Part shown: positions 35,194 to 44,402 of the stretch, one piece after another
How positions within the stretch are numbered: the first letter of the stretch is position 1
How the letters are laid out: every line of letters begins with the position of its first letter
From: Kumtagia yinganensis
Lineage (GTDB): Bacteria > Pseudomonadota > Alphaproteobacteria > Rhizobiales > Rhizobiaceae
Length of the DNA: 64,000 nucleotides
Direction of reading: 5' to 3'
Assembly: GCF_040081985.1 (NCBI RefSeq)
Contig: NZ_JBEBMH010000011.1
Location: 122,967-186,966 of the forward strand
Program-made: the position numbers and the translations under genes
The notes under the pieces: model-generated
Databases searched by the model: none
What the model saw: the letters and a program-made list of their open reading frames with translations, nothing else
What the model was told of the DNA's origin: nothing

Positions 35194-35219
35194 GGAATAA
35201 ATGACCGACTCATCCGGTC
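35194..35219 (+). promoter_or_regulatory. Candidate ECF promoter upstream of the sigma-factor gene
   Basis: GGAATAAA, 12 nt, CCGGTC is repeated with the same spacing at 37135-37160, upstream of the metallo-beta-lactamase-fold gene. Read as GGAAT-N16-CGGTC it has the geometry of an ECF -35/-10 pair. Transcription from here would leave an unusually long leader of about 330 nt before the preferred ATG of the sigma gene. Confidence 0.65.
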
Positions 35220-35553
35220 AAGAGTACGTCAATCGAACCGCTCGTTCATCCTTCGTGGAATGTCGTGCAATCGCGCACAGTTGCCTTTGCAGAGTTTTCA
35301 AAGTCGAGGTCTCGAACATTCTTGTGCCACAAGCATCAATATCCGAGCTTGCGCCGTGGAAAGTCAGTCCATTTTGTTCTGCGATGGCATCCATCACACC
35401 GTCACCGGCCCGCTTGACACGGGGAGCCTTATGCCCCCACGCTCGCTGAAGCAGACGGCCATCCCATCCTCAACGGAATTTGTCTGTCTCGACGCGCACG
35501 CCCTGCCGCCGCAAAATCATATCCAGCCTCCGGGCAAGGTGCAGGACATTGCG

Positions 35554-36096
35554 ATGCCTAACGGAAAAGCCGATGTCGAGCGCTTCAACCAGGTGGTCCT
35601 GCCGCATCTCGGCGATGCCCTCGCATTGGCGCGCTGGCTCACAGGCAATGCTACGGATGCGGAGGACGTCGTCCAGGATGCCTGCATCAAGGCTTATGCT
35701 GGCATTGCCGGCTACGCGGGCGGTAATGCCCGCGCGTGGCTTCTGACCATCGTGCGCAACGCCTGCTACACTTGGCTGGCGCGTAACCGTCCGCGCGGCA
35801 TCGTCTCCGTCGGCGACCTGAACGACCTCGACGACATGGGCACGGCCCAAGGAGTAAGCAGTCTCCTCGCCGAGAACCAGGAGACCGACCTGATCGCCAA
35901 GGCTGACGCGGCCGCGCTCGAAGCAGCGATCGCGGCTTTGCCGGAACCCTTCCGCGAGACCCTCGTGCTGCGCGATATCAATGGCCTCAGCTATCGAGAG
36001 ATCGCCGACATGCTCGATGTTCCGCTCGGCACGGTGATGTCGCGCCTGGCGCGCGCTCGTGGCCAGCTTGTAACCGAGCTTGGGAGTGCGCGATGA
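35554..36096 (+). CDS. ECF RNA polymerase sigma factor
   Basis: The 180-residue protein has sigma region 2 (LTGNATDAEDVVQDACIKAY) and region 4 (PEPFRETLVLRDINGLSYRE followed by a helix-turn-helix, TVMSRLARARGQL), with no region 3, as in ECF factors. ATG 35554 follows AGGA and begins just before region 2; the frame is open far upstream but that part is not family-like. The stop overlaps the anti-sigma ATG (ATGA). It probably reads its own promoter and that of the MBL/TPR/DoxX genes. Confidence 0.93.
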   Translation: MPNGKADVERFNQVVLPHLGDALALARWLTGNATDAEDVVQDACIKAYAGIAGYAGGNARAWLLTIVRNACYTWLARNRPRGIVSVGDLNDLDDMGTAQGVSSLLAENQETDLIAKADAAALEAAIAALPEPFRETLVLRDINGLSYREIADMLDVPLGTVMSRLARARGQLVTELGSAR

Positions 36097-36956
36097 GCAC
36101 CCGCGACGATGGATTGCCGCAGGATGACGCAGGCATGACCCTGATGATCCACGCCTTGGTCGATGGTGAACTCGACGCCGCCACGGCACTGGCCGTCGAG
36201 CGGCGGATCGCGGCCGATCCCGCACTGGCCGCCGAGCACAGCCGTGTCTCCGCGGTCCGCAAGGCCGTTTCGAAGCTGCCGAGGCCGCCGGTCGACGACG
36301 CCTTCATGGCTAAGATCGCGGCTATTGCCACGACCGACGCTGCGCAGACCTCGCCTACGGCGAGCTACTCCCGCATCTCACCGATCTCCCGGTCACAGGC
36401 CCGGCACGCGCCTCGCGCCTGGTCGTTTCGAAACCTTAACTCTTTCGATTGGCGCGCCATAGCCGCGTCGATCGTCGTCACCGCCGTGCTCGCCAGCGGC
36501 GCGACGCAATGGGTGATGGTGAATGGCGCATCCGATGAGTTCGCCATGGCGGTCGCCAGTGGCCATCGCCGCAGCCTGTTGGCCGCGAGCCCGGTGGATG
36601 TCGTCTCTTCGGATCGCCATACCGTCAAGCCCTGGCTGGATGCGCGGCTCGGCCTGTCACCGCCCACACCCGACCTTGCAAAGGACGGCTTCTCGCTGAT
36701 TGGCGGCAGGGTGGAGGTGATCGCCGACCGTGCCGTGCCGGCGTTGGTCTACCGCTACAACGAACATCTGATCACCGTCGTCGCGCAACCCCGGAACGAC
36801 GGAAAAACGGCGGAACTCCGAAACTCTTCGACCGGCGGTTTTTCCATGGTTGAGTGGAGCGACGGGGCGTTCTCCTATTGGGCGATTTCCGATGTCGAGC
36901 GGCCGATGCTCGACAACTTCGTCAGCCGCTTCCGGGCTGCAACCGCCGCACCCTGA
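36093..36956 (+). CDS. Membrane-bound anti-sigma factor
   Basis: The 287-residue protein has an N-terminal anti-sigma-like helical domain (MIHALVDGELDAATALAVERRI), one transmembrane helix (about residues 126-146) and a periplasmic C-terminal half of about 140 residues with a beta-rich look. The N-terminal part lacks the zinc-binding HxxxCxxC. Coupling to the sigma gene by ATGA strongly supports the role. The periplasmic part is likely the sensor; its signal is unknown. Confidence 0.88.
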   Translation: MSTRDDGLPQDDAGMTLMIHALVDGELDAATALAVERRIAADPALAAEHSRVSAVRKAVSKLPRPPVDDAFMAKIAAIATTDAAQTSPTASYSRISPISRSQARHAPRAWSFRNLNSFDWRAIAASIVVTAVLASGATQWVMVNGASDEFAMAVASGHRRSLLAASPVDVVSSDRHTVKPWLDARLGLSPPTPDLAKDGFSLIGGRVEVIADRAVPALVYRYNEHLITVVAQPRNDGKTAELRNSSTGGFSMVEWSDGAFSYWAISDVERPMLDNFVSRFRAATAAP

Positions 36957-37134
36957 TTTGGCTCGGAGTGGTCTCGCACGCCGTGTGGATAGAATTGACG
37001 GAAGGTTCGATGTGGAGCGAGGGCTTTGCCTGGTATCGCATCGAACCCGTCACATGCGGAACCATCGGTCGTGCGGCCGATCTCTCGATGAAAAATGCCG
37101 CTTCAAGAAAAAGAAAAATAAAATCTGCCTGCGG

Positions 37135-37160
37135 GGAATAAAACGACACAGCCTCCGGTC
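37135..37160 (+). promoter_or_regulatory. Candidate ECF promoter upstream of the MBL-fold gene
   Basis: GGAATAAA-N12-CCGGTC matches the element at 35194 in both boxes and in spacing, while the intervening 12 bases differ. Conservation of boxes but not spacer argues for function. A start site about 7 nt downstream would leave a leader of roughly 70 nt. Confidence 0.7.
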
Positions 37161-37235
37161 TAGTCGGCGAGTGTCGGCAATGACGTAACCTTCGCCGCTG
37201 CTCGCAAGGCAATAGTTCACAGAAAAGAGATCGCC

Positions 37236-38210
37236 ATGTTCAATATGACACGCCGCTCCCTGCTCGGGAGCGCGGCCGCTGCTGCTGTCTTTGGTCTTGT
37301 CGGCAGGCTCGAGTTCGTTCCGTCGGCTTTCGCGGCCGCACCCGTCGAGCCCGCCGTGGGCTTCTATCGCTACAAGGTGGGATCGATCGACATCACCGCC
37401 ATCTATGACGGCATCTGGCGGAAGCCGCACGATCCGACCTTCATTTCCAACGCCTCGGTCGACAACACAAAGGCCGCGCTGGCCAAAGCCGACCTTCCGA
37501 CCGACTTCATGCCGATACCGCTGACCGTCGTGGTCCTGAAGGTCAACGACCGGCTGATCATGATGGATGCCGGATCGGGCGTCGGCCAATGGCAAGCCAA
37601 TGCCACGCATTTGCCGGCAAACATGGCCGCGGCAGGCATCGACTATAAGGCCATCGACACAATCATGATCTCGCATTTCCATCCCGACCACGTCTGGGGC
37701 CTGATGGAGAAAGGGACCAACGATCCTGTGTTCCCGAATGCGGAGCTGGTCGTCAATTCCATGGAATACAAATGGTGGACCGACCCCAGCCGCGTCGATC
37801 AGCTTCCCGCGGGACGCAAGCCGGCGGGAAAACGCATCGCCGAGAACTTCCCTAAATGGAAAAACTGGAAGCTGGTCCAAGACGGCGATGAAGTCGGCCC
37901 GGGTATCCGGATCATCGCCGCGCCCGGCCATACACCCGGACATTCCGTTTTTCTCGCTACATCGGGCAGCGAGCAGATCATGGTGTCCGCCGACACGATG
38001 TACGTGCCGGCGCTGCTCGCGCCGCATCCCGAATGGCAGGGCAGCTACGACCAGGACGGCCCCACCGCCGTCGAGACCCGCCACAAGCTGATCGATAGGG
38101 TGATAGCCGACAACATCAGGATCTGCGGATCGCACTTCCCGTTCCCGGGAACGGGGACCTTCGTGAAGGACGGCAACGCCTACGGCTTTACGCCGGTCGT
38201 CCAGAGCTAA
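37236..38210 (+). CDS. Tat-exported metallo-beta-lactamase-fold hydrolase
   Basis: The 324-residue protein has a twin-arginine signal (TRRSLLGSAAAAAVFG) with cleavage near AFAAA, so it should act in the periplasm. It has the metal-binding HFHPDH motif and later APGHTPGHSVF, SADT and SHFPFPGTG, the classic five-motif set of the superfamily. Close relatives include quorum-quenching lactonase-like and sulfatase-like enzymes; the substrate is unknown. It is the first gene after the ECF-type promoter and is followed closely by a TPR protein. Confidence 0.92.
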   Translation: MFNMTRRSLLGSAAAAAVFGLVGRLEFVPSAFAAAPVEPAVGFYRYKVGSIDITAIYDGIWRKPHDPTFISNASVDNTKAALAKADLPTDFMPIPLTVVVLKVNDRLIMMDAGSGVGQWQANATHLPANMAAAGIDYKAIDTIMISHFHPDHVWGLMEKGTNDPVFPNAELVVNSMEYKWWTDPSRVDQLPAGRKPAGKRIAENFPKWKNWKLVQDGDEVGPGIRIIAAPGHTPGHSVFLATSGSEQIMVSADTMYVPALLAPHPEWQGSYDQDGPTAVETRHKLIDRVIADNIRICGSHFPFPGTGTFVKDGNAYGFTPVVQS

Positions 38211-38242
38211 GCTCCTTCTCAAAATCGACAGTGAGAAAGATC

Positions 38243-38701
38243 ATGACAAAGCTTTTCGGACTTCTCAGCGCCGTAGCGCTTCTAGCGGCCGCCTCGGCGG
38301 TGGCTCCCCTGCCCGCCTACGCGGTGGACGACCTGGAATCGTCCGATGCGCCCGACCTGACCTCGGTCAGGGCGAAGATCGACGCCAAGGACTATCAAGG
38401 GGCCCTGACCGAGCTTCGCGACCTAGCGCAGGATGTCCAGCAGCCCGACGTCTACAATCTGCTGGGCTTCACGTTGCGACAGACCGGCGACTACCAGACG
38501 TCGCTCACCTACTATCAGAAGGCCCTCGAACTCAGGCCGGACTTCAAGGCGGCGCACGAGTATCTGGGTGAACTTTATGTCGAAACCGGCGACATGAAAA
38601 ATGCCCAGATGCAGTTGGCGTCACTGCAACAGCTTTGTCCCGGCGGCTGCGACGAACTCGAAGACCTGCAAAAAGCGATCAACGCCAACGCGACCAAGTG
38701 A
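38243..38701 (+). CDS. Exported tetratricopeptide-repeat protein
   Basis: The 152-residue protein has a Sec signal (about residues 1-26, ending PAYA) and two to three TPR units (DVYNLLGFTLRQTGDYQTSL, ALELRPDFKAAHEYLGELYV). Two cysteines near the C-terminus (LCPGGC) could form a disulfide. An in-frame GTG at 38231 is an alternative start. It probably mediates protein-protein contact in the periplasm for the neighbouring exported hydrolase. Confidence 0.88.
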   Translation: MTKLFGLLSAVALLAAASAVAPLPAYAVDDLESSDAPDLTSVRAKIDAKDYQGALTELRDLAQDVQQPDVYNLLGFTLRQTGDYQTSLTYYQKALELRPDFKAAHEYLGELYVETGDMKNAQMQLASLQQLCPGGCDELEDLQKAINANATK

Positions 38702-38706
38702 GACCA

Positions 38707-38732
38707 TGGGCAGGCGCTTTGGCGCCTGCCCA
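38707..38732. terminator. Attenuator-like hairpin between TPR and DoxX genes
   Basis: TGGGCAGGCGC and GCGCCTGCCCA pair perfectly (11 bp) around a TTTG loop, beginning 6 nt after the TPR stop. There is no T-run, so partial termination or mRNA protection is more likely than full termination. Confidence 0.55.
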
Positions 38733-38756
38733 TCCTCCACAGATCTGGGGTAGATC

Positions 38757-39185
38757 ATGACAGTTCAAAATTTTTCGAGCACCCTCAGGATTTCGAGAGT
38801 GCGCCTCGCCGATATCGGCTTGCTGGCAGGCCGATTTCTGCTTGCGCTGATCTTCGTCCATGAAGGTTTCGCGCTCACCCTCCACTTTGGCCGTGTCGTG
38901 CAGACGATGGCCCAGTTGGGCATCAGCCTTCCGCTTGTCATTGCCGTTATCGCCCTGCAGATCGGGGCGGGGCTTTCGATCGGCTTGGGACTCCTGACGC
39001 GCTTCGGCGCGATCGCGCTGGGGCTGTTTTGCCTGGCAACGGCAACGATGTTCCACACGAACTTCGCCAACCAGAACGAGTTGCTGCACTTCGAAAAGGA
39101 TCTCGCCATAGCCGGGGGCATGTTTGTGCTGGCCATTGCCGGTGCCGGTGCCCTTTCGTTCGATGCCCATTTCAACCGTCGCTGA
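38757..39185 (+). CDS. DoxX-family membrane protein
   Basis: The 142-residue protein has four hydrophobic helices and DoxX-type features: GRFLLALIFVHEG in the first helix, LLTRFGAIAL in the middle and the FEKDLAIAGGM segment before the last. DoxX-type proteins are linked to quinone-related redox and stress responses. It lies 55 nt after the TPR gene and is the last gene of the presumed ECF regulon. Confidence 0.88.
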   Translation: MTVQNFSSTLRISRVRLADIGLLAGRFLLALIFVHEGFALTLHFGRVVQTMAQLGISLPLVIAVIALQIGAGLSIGLGLLTRFGAIALGLFCLATATMFHTNFANQNELLHFEKDLAIAGGMFVLAIAGAGALSFDAHFNRR

Positions 39186-39392
39186 AGTGGCAACCCGTCC
39201 AACAACAAGCCTGCGGCCGACTACCAACTGCATGGCCGCAGGGCGAAGCCGGCGCAAACGCCTCGGACGCCACCCGTTAATCAGGAGCCGGCGCAAGCCT
39301 CTTCCACGCACTGTTGGGAATTCGGCCTGCTGGACAGGCTGACGGGCTTAAGCAAATCATGCAAAACGATATTCTTTGCCGTCATGAAACGT

Positions 39393-40115
39393 TCAGAACC
39401 TGAGCGATTTGTTCTTCCAGAGCCGAAAACCGCCCTCGAACGCATTTCGATTGTCGCCGCGCCGGCATTCGGCAGGCAACTGATCAAGTTTCTCGACATT
39501 GCCGCCGCCGATGACAACGTAGTCCGGCTCCATCGCGGCGCGCAGCTTGCTTACGACGTCGAAGACATATTTCTTCCATTTGTCCGGACCGTGTTTTTCC
39601 AGACCGCGCTCGCCCACATAGTCCTCGAAACTACGGCCCTTTTTGTAGGGAAGGTGCGCAAGCTCCATTGGCTGGGCGACATCATCGACGATCATTGCCG
39701 CGCCGAGACCCGTACCGAGCCCCAGGAACAGCATGCGTCCGCCTTGGTAGCTGCCGATAGCCTGCATCAGCGCATCGTTGACGACCTTTGACGGCTTGCC
39801 AAAGCTCGCGGCGAAATCGAAACCGACCCAGCCCCTCCCGAGATTGGCCGGCTCTATGAGAGGCTTGTTGTGGTGGACGGGGCCCGGATAACCGATCGAA
39901 ACGACATCGAAGTGAAGACCGTCCGCCAGCGCCCTGACCTTCTCGGTCATCCGTTGCGCGCTCATGTCCGGCCCGGACTTCGACTTCCGTTCCTCTCCAC
40001 CCGAACTCAGTAAGGTCTTTACGTGTGAGCCGCCGATGTCGACGGCCAGAATAACCTGTTCAGCATGGCTATCTTCAGCCTTCGAAGGCGTGCTCACCTG
40101 CTTGTCTCCACTCAC
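39393..40115 (-). CDS. ROK-family glucokinase, polyphosphate-glucokinase-like
   Basis: The 240-residue sugar kinase has the phosphate-binding AVDIGGSHVK near the N-terminus, SIGYPGP, and LGLGTGLGAA. It lacks the long ATP-ROK regulatory domain, and its length and PANLGRGWVGFDF segment fit the polyphosphate/ATP glucokinase branch. The start is a GTG 1 nt after the zwf stop, so translation is coupled. It would phosphorylate glucose released by the glucoamylase two genes upstream. Phosphoryl donor is inferred. Confidence 0.88.
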   Translation of the reverse strand: MSGDKQVSTPSKAEDSHAEQVILAVDIGGSHVKTLLSSGGEERKSKSGPDMSAQRMTEKVRALADGLHFDVVSIGYPGPVHHNKPLIEPANLGRGWVGFDFAASFGKPSKVVNDALMQAIGSYQGGRMLFLGLGTGLGAAMIVDDVAQPMELAHLPYKKGRSFEDYVGERGLEKHGPDKWKKYVFDVVSKLRAAMEPDYVVIGGGNVEKLDQLPAECRRGDNRNAFEGGFRLWKNKSLRF

Positions 40116-40116
40116 C

Positions 40117-41502
40117 TTATTGTTCGGGATCGATCCAACCGTTCGGCGGCGTCAGCGCGTCCGAGGCGCCAGCCGGCCCCCAGGTCCCGGGTTCATAGAT
40201 GGCTGGCGGCGACTTGTTGTCGAGCACGGGACCGACGATGCGCCACGCGATCTCGCTGGCGTCCCGCCGCGTGAAGAGCTGGGCGTTGCCGTTCATGGCG
40301 TCGCCGATCAGCCGCTCATATGGCTCCATGTCCCCGACATCGTCGTCGACCGCCGCGAGTTCCACCTGCTCGCCCAGCATCTCGTCGCCCGCCGCTTTGC
40401 GTCGCGCGCCGATGCCGATCAGCATTTCGGGGGCGATGCGGAAGCGGACATAGTTCGAATGGCCGTCCTTGATCTCATCGAACACGTTGATCGGCGGCCG
40501 CTTCAGCCGAACCACCACCTCGGTGACGTGGACGGGCAGGCACTTCCCTGCCCTGATGAAGAACGGCACGTCGCGCCAACGCCACGTGTCCACGAAAAAG
40601 CGCACAGCGGCGAATGTCTCGACGGTGGACGCTGGCGCGACGCCGGGCTCCTGCAGGTAGCCGGCAAACTGGCCGCGCACCACGTCCGCGGGCGTCAGCG
40701 TCCGGATCGCCTTCAGCACCTGCACCTTCTCGTCGATCAGATCGTCGGCGGAGCGGCCGGCCGGAGGCTCCATCGCCAACAGAAGCAGAATGTTGAGGAG
40801 ATGGTTTTCGATCACGTCACGGATGCAGCCGACTTCGTCATAGAAGCGCCCGCGCCCCTGGACGCCGAAATCCTCGGCCATGGTGATCTGGACGCTCTCC
40901 ACATAGTTCCGGTTCCAGATCGGCTCGAGGAACGAGTTTGCGAAGCGGAAATAGAGCAGGTTCTGGATGGCTTCCTTGCCGAGATAGTGATCAATGCGGA
41001 AGATCGATTTCTCCTCGAAGGCGATCTGCAGCACCCGGTTCAGCCACCGCGCCGACTGAAGATCGCGCCCGAACGGTTTTTCGACCATCAGCCGGCCGCC
41101 GTCTGAGCCGCCGGATTGTTCCAGTCCTTGGACGACCGGCTCGAACATGCTCGGCGGAATGGCGAGATAGTAAAGCGGATGCCGGCACGAGCCGAGGGTG
41201 TCTTTAAGCCGGTCAAAAGTGGCTTGGTTGCGATAGTCGCCGCTGACATAGCGCAACAGCGCCGCAAGTTTGGCGAACACGGCTTCGTCGACGTTACCGA
41301 TTGCCTTGGCGATGCCATCCTTGGCGCGCGCCTGGAGCTGCGCGACGTCCCAGGCGTCCAGCGCCACGCCGACGACCGGTTCGCTCAACGTGCCCCGGGC
41401 GACCATTGAATACAGCGCCGGGAATATCTTTTTGTGCGCAAGGTCGCCCGTCGCCCCGAACAGCACCAGCGCATCGCATCGCCCGTCCATCATGATCGAC
41501 AT
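40117..41502 (-). CDS. zwf: Glucose-6-phosphate 1-dehydrogenase
   Basis: The enzyme oxidises glucose-6-phosphate to 6-phosphogluconolactone with NADP. It has the nucleotide-binding FGATGDLAHKK, the active-site RIDHYLGKE and VEKPFGRDL. The start is ambiguous: ATG 41502, two further ATGs within five codons, and a GTG at 41532. The later ATG at 41493 has the best spaced AAGGG. Length is about 461 residues, slightly shorter than usual. It lies between glucoamylase and glucokinase genes on the same strand. Confidence 0.95.
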   Translation of the reverse strand: MSIMMDGRCDALVLFGATGDLAHKKIFPALYSMVARGTLSEPVVGVALDAWDVAQLQARAKDGIAKAIGNVDEAVFAKLAALLRYVSGDYRNQATFDRLKDTLGSCRHPLYYLAIPPSMFEPVVQGLEQSGGSDGGRLMVEKPFGRDLQSARWLNRVLQIAFEEKSIFRIDHYLGKEAIQNLLYFRFANSFLEPIWNRNYVESVQITMAEDFGVQGRGRFYDEVGCIRDVIENHLLNILLLLAMEPPAGRSADDLIDEKVQVLKAIRTLTPADVVRGQFAGYLQEPGVAPASTVETFAAVRFFVDTWRWRDVPFFIRAGKCLPVHVTEVVVRLKRPPINVFDEIKDGHSNYVRFRIAPEMLIGIGARRKAAGDEMLGEQVELAAVDDDVGDMEPYERLIGDAMNGNAQLFTRRDASEIAWRIVGPVLDNKSPPAIYEPGTWGPAGASDALTPPNGWIDPEQ

Positions 41503-41579
41503 ATCCCTTGGTATATTCCCGCCCTTGCCCACCGTTGGCTTGCTGAGATAGCGGCAAGCATAGCCGAAGGCAGGCCGGC

Positions 41580-44000
41580 TTAGCCAATGTCTCTCGCCAC
41601 GATTTCAATGGTGAATTCGGCATTCTCCCAGCGTTCTGCCTCATGCCAGAAGAATGTGAAGACAATGCTTCCGCCCGGCTTCATGCCGTCGACGGGAAGA
41701 TCGGCGACATGAACGCCGAACGCGTTCTGGCTGGTCTCGCGGTCCTGATAGGTTTTCCCGTCATCTATGCTCCAGTGCACGAGCGCGGCGGCCAGCACTT
41801 CCACCCGCAAGGTCTTGCCGGATGGAATAGAGCGGATCTTGTTGTTGAACCGCCATGACCTGATGGACGAGCCGGTCTTGCCCTTGATGTAGCGTTCGAC
41901 GCCTTGAAGCGGCATGTCGAAAACCTTGCCGTCGCGGAGCGAGCGCAACAGCTTGATGTGCTCTGAATGAGCCCAAACCAGCGGCATGGCGCTGCCAGTC
42001 GGGCCGCCGCGAAACAGCTCACGATCGGCCATGTCCTCGCCGTCCCAAACCTGTTCGGGAAGCAGGCCGCCGGCGCCTGCGCTGCCCTCCAATGTCGCCA
42101 GTAAGGCCCGCGCCTTGTCGATCCGCCCAGCGGCCAGTTCGTAATGCGCGCGCTCGCCGACGAGCAGCGGCCACGGCCTGCCTTGGCCTACACCGTCGAA
42201 AGGTGCGCCATCGGCGTGCTCGCCATAGCCGTCCCCAGTATACCGATACCAGACCGGACCTTGCGGCAGGTCGCAGCGCAGTTCGGCGTCGATGACCGTG
42301 ACTGTATCCACAATGCGCGGATCATCGGCGGCTCTCAGACCGAACCGGACAAGGGCCAATGCATCTGGGCTGATGATCGCCCGCGCCGGCTGATCGGTCT
42401 CATCGGGCGACCGGTTCTTGATCGGCACAAATCCGTCCTTGGGTGAAGCCGCATCGGCAACATCCGGCGGTGCTATGCGGACATAATAGCCGTTCACGCC
42501 ATGCCGTCCGCATGCGTCGGTGCCGCTCACATAGGTCCAGCGCTCGATCTGCTCGTTCCAGGAATCGGCGGTCTCACGCAGGTAGCACGCAGCGTCGGTC
42601 ATGCCGCATGTGTCGAGTATATCCGCCGAAGCAAGCAGCGCGGCAATCTCGACGGCAAGCGTGAACGGGCTGTAGCCTGCGTCCTCCTCCCACCTGTCCT
42701 CCCCGGTAACCGGGCCCTTGCGTACCAGGAACGACGCTGCACGCTCGATCATCGGCGTGAAAGTTTGCATCCTCTCAAGCGGCAGTTGGCGCTCGCGAAT
42801 AAGCGCATCCGCCAGCAGGATGGGAAAGGCGCATTCGTCCATCTGGATGCCGTCCCAATAGGCCGTGCCATCCAGCCACGCGTTTTGCGGCCAGTGACCA
42901 TCCGCCTCCTGGATCGTGCGGAGATAAGCGAGTATTTGCAGCGCATCGGCGCCGGCGCCGGAGGCTAGAAAACCACCAGCCGTTTCGACGAGATCCCGCG
43001 GCCACACCAGATGATAGCCGCCAAGATCCTCGTCGCCCTTGCTGAAACCCCAGGGGATCGAAAGGCTCGCCACGGCTGGACCCGGAAATCCAAGCGGACG
43101 GTGCGTCGCCAGGACCGCCGTGCTGATGCGGTAGCCGTTCAGCCCGGACGCTCCCTTGCGGTCGAGCCCGAGCAAGGTCTGCTGCCAGTCGCGCCACCCG
43201 GCGACGTACCATTTGGCGGCCGGGTCGAAGCCAGCCATCAGGCTGGCTCGCGCATTATAGGCGGCCTCCTGCGGGCTCGGACCGAAGGCGAGCGCCAGAA
43301 CGGCACGCGTTTCGTCCGCCGAAAAACCGATCTCGCCGGTGAGAGCGACATTGCCGTCTTCGGCACGCTGACAGTCTGGGTCGAGACGCCCCGCCGATTT
43401 GAGTTGCTGCCAGCCGTCGGAAAACCCGACATAGCCCACGGAACTGGATACCCACGGCACGGATGAGGCGAGCGCCAGCGACACGCCCCCCGTCCCCGTT
43501 GCAAACAACATCTGTTGCCCCTTGTAGTCTCCGATCCAGGCCGTGTTGCCGGCGCCTGAATTAACCAGGTGGGGCGCCAGCAAGGCATAGACCCGGTAGT
43601 CGCTGACCTGTCCCTTCAGGACGTTGAAGCTGATTTCCTGCAGCACGGTCGGCCGCGCCGGATCGACGAGAATTCGTTTCTCGATCCTATAGGCGCCGTC
43701 GATCGCCGTGTTGGTGAGGAGATAAGCCGGTACGCCATCCTCGAACATATCAACGGCATGCTCGGCGTGCCGCTTCTCTTCCGAGAAATAGCCTGCCGCA
43801 CCACAGACGATCAGCCCCAGGTCACGAGTGCAGGCATGATCGACATGTGGGTAATAAACTTCGTTGAGAATGCCGTGGCTGAGCGTGAACCATACCCGGC
43901 AGGCTGGTGAAAGCGCAGTACCGACGCCGCTCTTGGCGCTCGAAGTCCAGCGCGCGGCGATGCCGGGCGCGCCCCGCGCGACGGACTGCGTTGTTTTCAT
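41580..44000 (-). CDS. Glycoside hydrolase family 15 glucoamylase
   Basis: The 806-residue enzyme releases glucose from the non-reducing ends of alpha-glucans. It has an N-terminal beta-domain (about residues 1-270, with VWFTLSHGILNEVYYPH) and the alpha/alpha-barrel catalytic domain with HLVWPRDLVET, WPQNAWLDG and MDECAFP. A C-terminal beta domain follows (about 690-806). No signal peptide is present from ATG 44000, so it is probably cytoplasmic and works on glycogen or imported maltodextrin. It is the first gene of the glucoamylase-zwf-glucokinase set. Confidence 0.92.
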   Translation of the reverse strand: MKTTQSVARGAPGIAARWTSSAKSGVGTALSPACRVWFTLSHGILNEVYYPHVDHACTRDLGLIVCGAAGYFSEEKRHAEHAVDMFEDGVPAYLLTNTAIDGAYRIEKRILVDPARPTVLQEISFNVLKGQVSDYRVYALLAPHLVNSGAGNTAWIGDYKGQQMLFATGTGGVSLALASSVPWVSSSVGYVGFSDGWQQLKSAGRLDPDCQRAEDGNVALTGEIGFSADETRAVLALAFGPSPQEAAYNARASLMAGFDPAAKWYVAGWRDWQQTLLGLDRKGASGLNGYRISTAVLATHRPLGFPGPAVASLSIPWGFSKGDEDLGGYHLVWPRDLVETAGGFLASGAGADALQILAYLRTIQEADGHWPQNAWLDGTAYWDGIQMDECAFPILLADALIRERQLPLERMQTFTPMIERAASFLVRKGPVTGEDRWEEDAGYSPFTLAVEIAALLASADILDTCGMTDAACYLRETADSWNEQIERWTYVSGTDACGRHGVNGYYVRIAPPDVADAASPKDGFVPIKNRSPDETDQPARAIISPDALALVRFGLRAADDPRIVDTVTVIDAELRCDLPQGPVWYRYTGDGYGEHADGAPFDGVGQGRPWPLLVGERAHYELAAGRIDKARALLATLEGSAGAGGLLPEQVWDGEDMADRELFRGGPTGSAMPLVWAHSEHIKLLRSLRDGKVFDMPLQGVERYIKGKTGSSIRSWRFNNKIRSIPSGKTLRVEVLAAALVHWSIDDGKTYQDRETSQNAFGVHVADLPVDGMKPGGSIVFTFFWHEAERWENAEFTIEIVARDIG

Positions 44001-44402
44001 CCGAACGTCACCATGCCGCTCCGAATCGCACACCACTATATCTTCAATTGTGAATTCCACAGCGCCGCTGCCCAAAATCCAGCGCCTTGATGAACAGCTA
44101 TCAGTACGTTCCGATTGGCGTGTATGGCCGGGTGCCCGCCCGCCGATCCGTTGCGTGCCTATGATCCGGTTTTGACCTCGCATGGCGGCCCCCTGTGGAC
44201 CGGGCGCGCCGCTGCCGGAGAAAGGTGTCCCACACCTTGCCGGCCCAAGCGATCGAAGCGGCATGACCGGAGGTCAAGAGAAGCATCTGCTCGCGGCTAT
44301 CCCGGTTCGGAAGCGTGCGAAGTCGAAAACAGTTTAGTTCGAAAGAATACTTCGATTGGCTACAGCATATAAGGTTCGACCAGCAACCAAGGAGCACTCG
44401 CC
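44001..44402. other. Intergenic control region between divergent genes
   Basis: About 400 nt separate the glucoamylase and an exported hydrolase gene. No domain-bearing frame is seen. The right half contains AT-richer sequence (cagcatataaggttcg) and an AAGGAG ribosome site before the hydrolase ATG. Confidence 0.45.
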
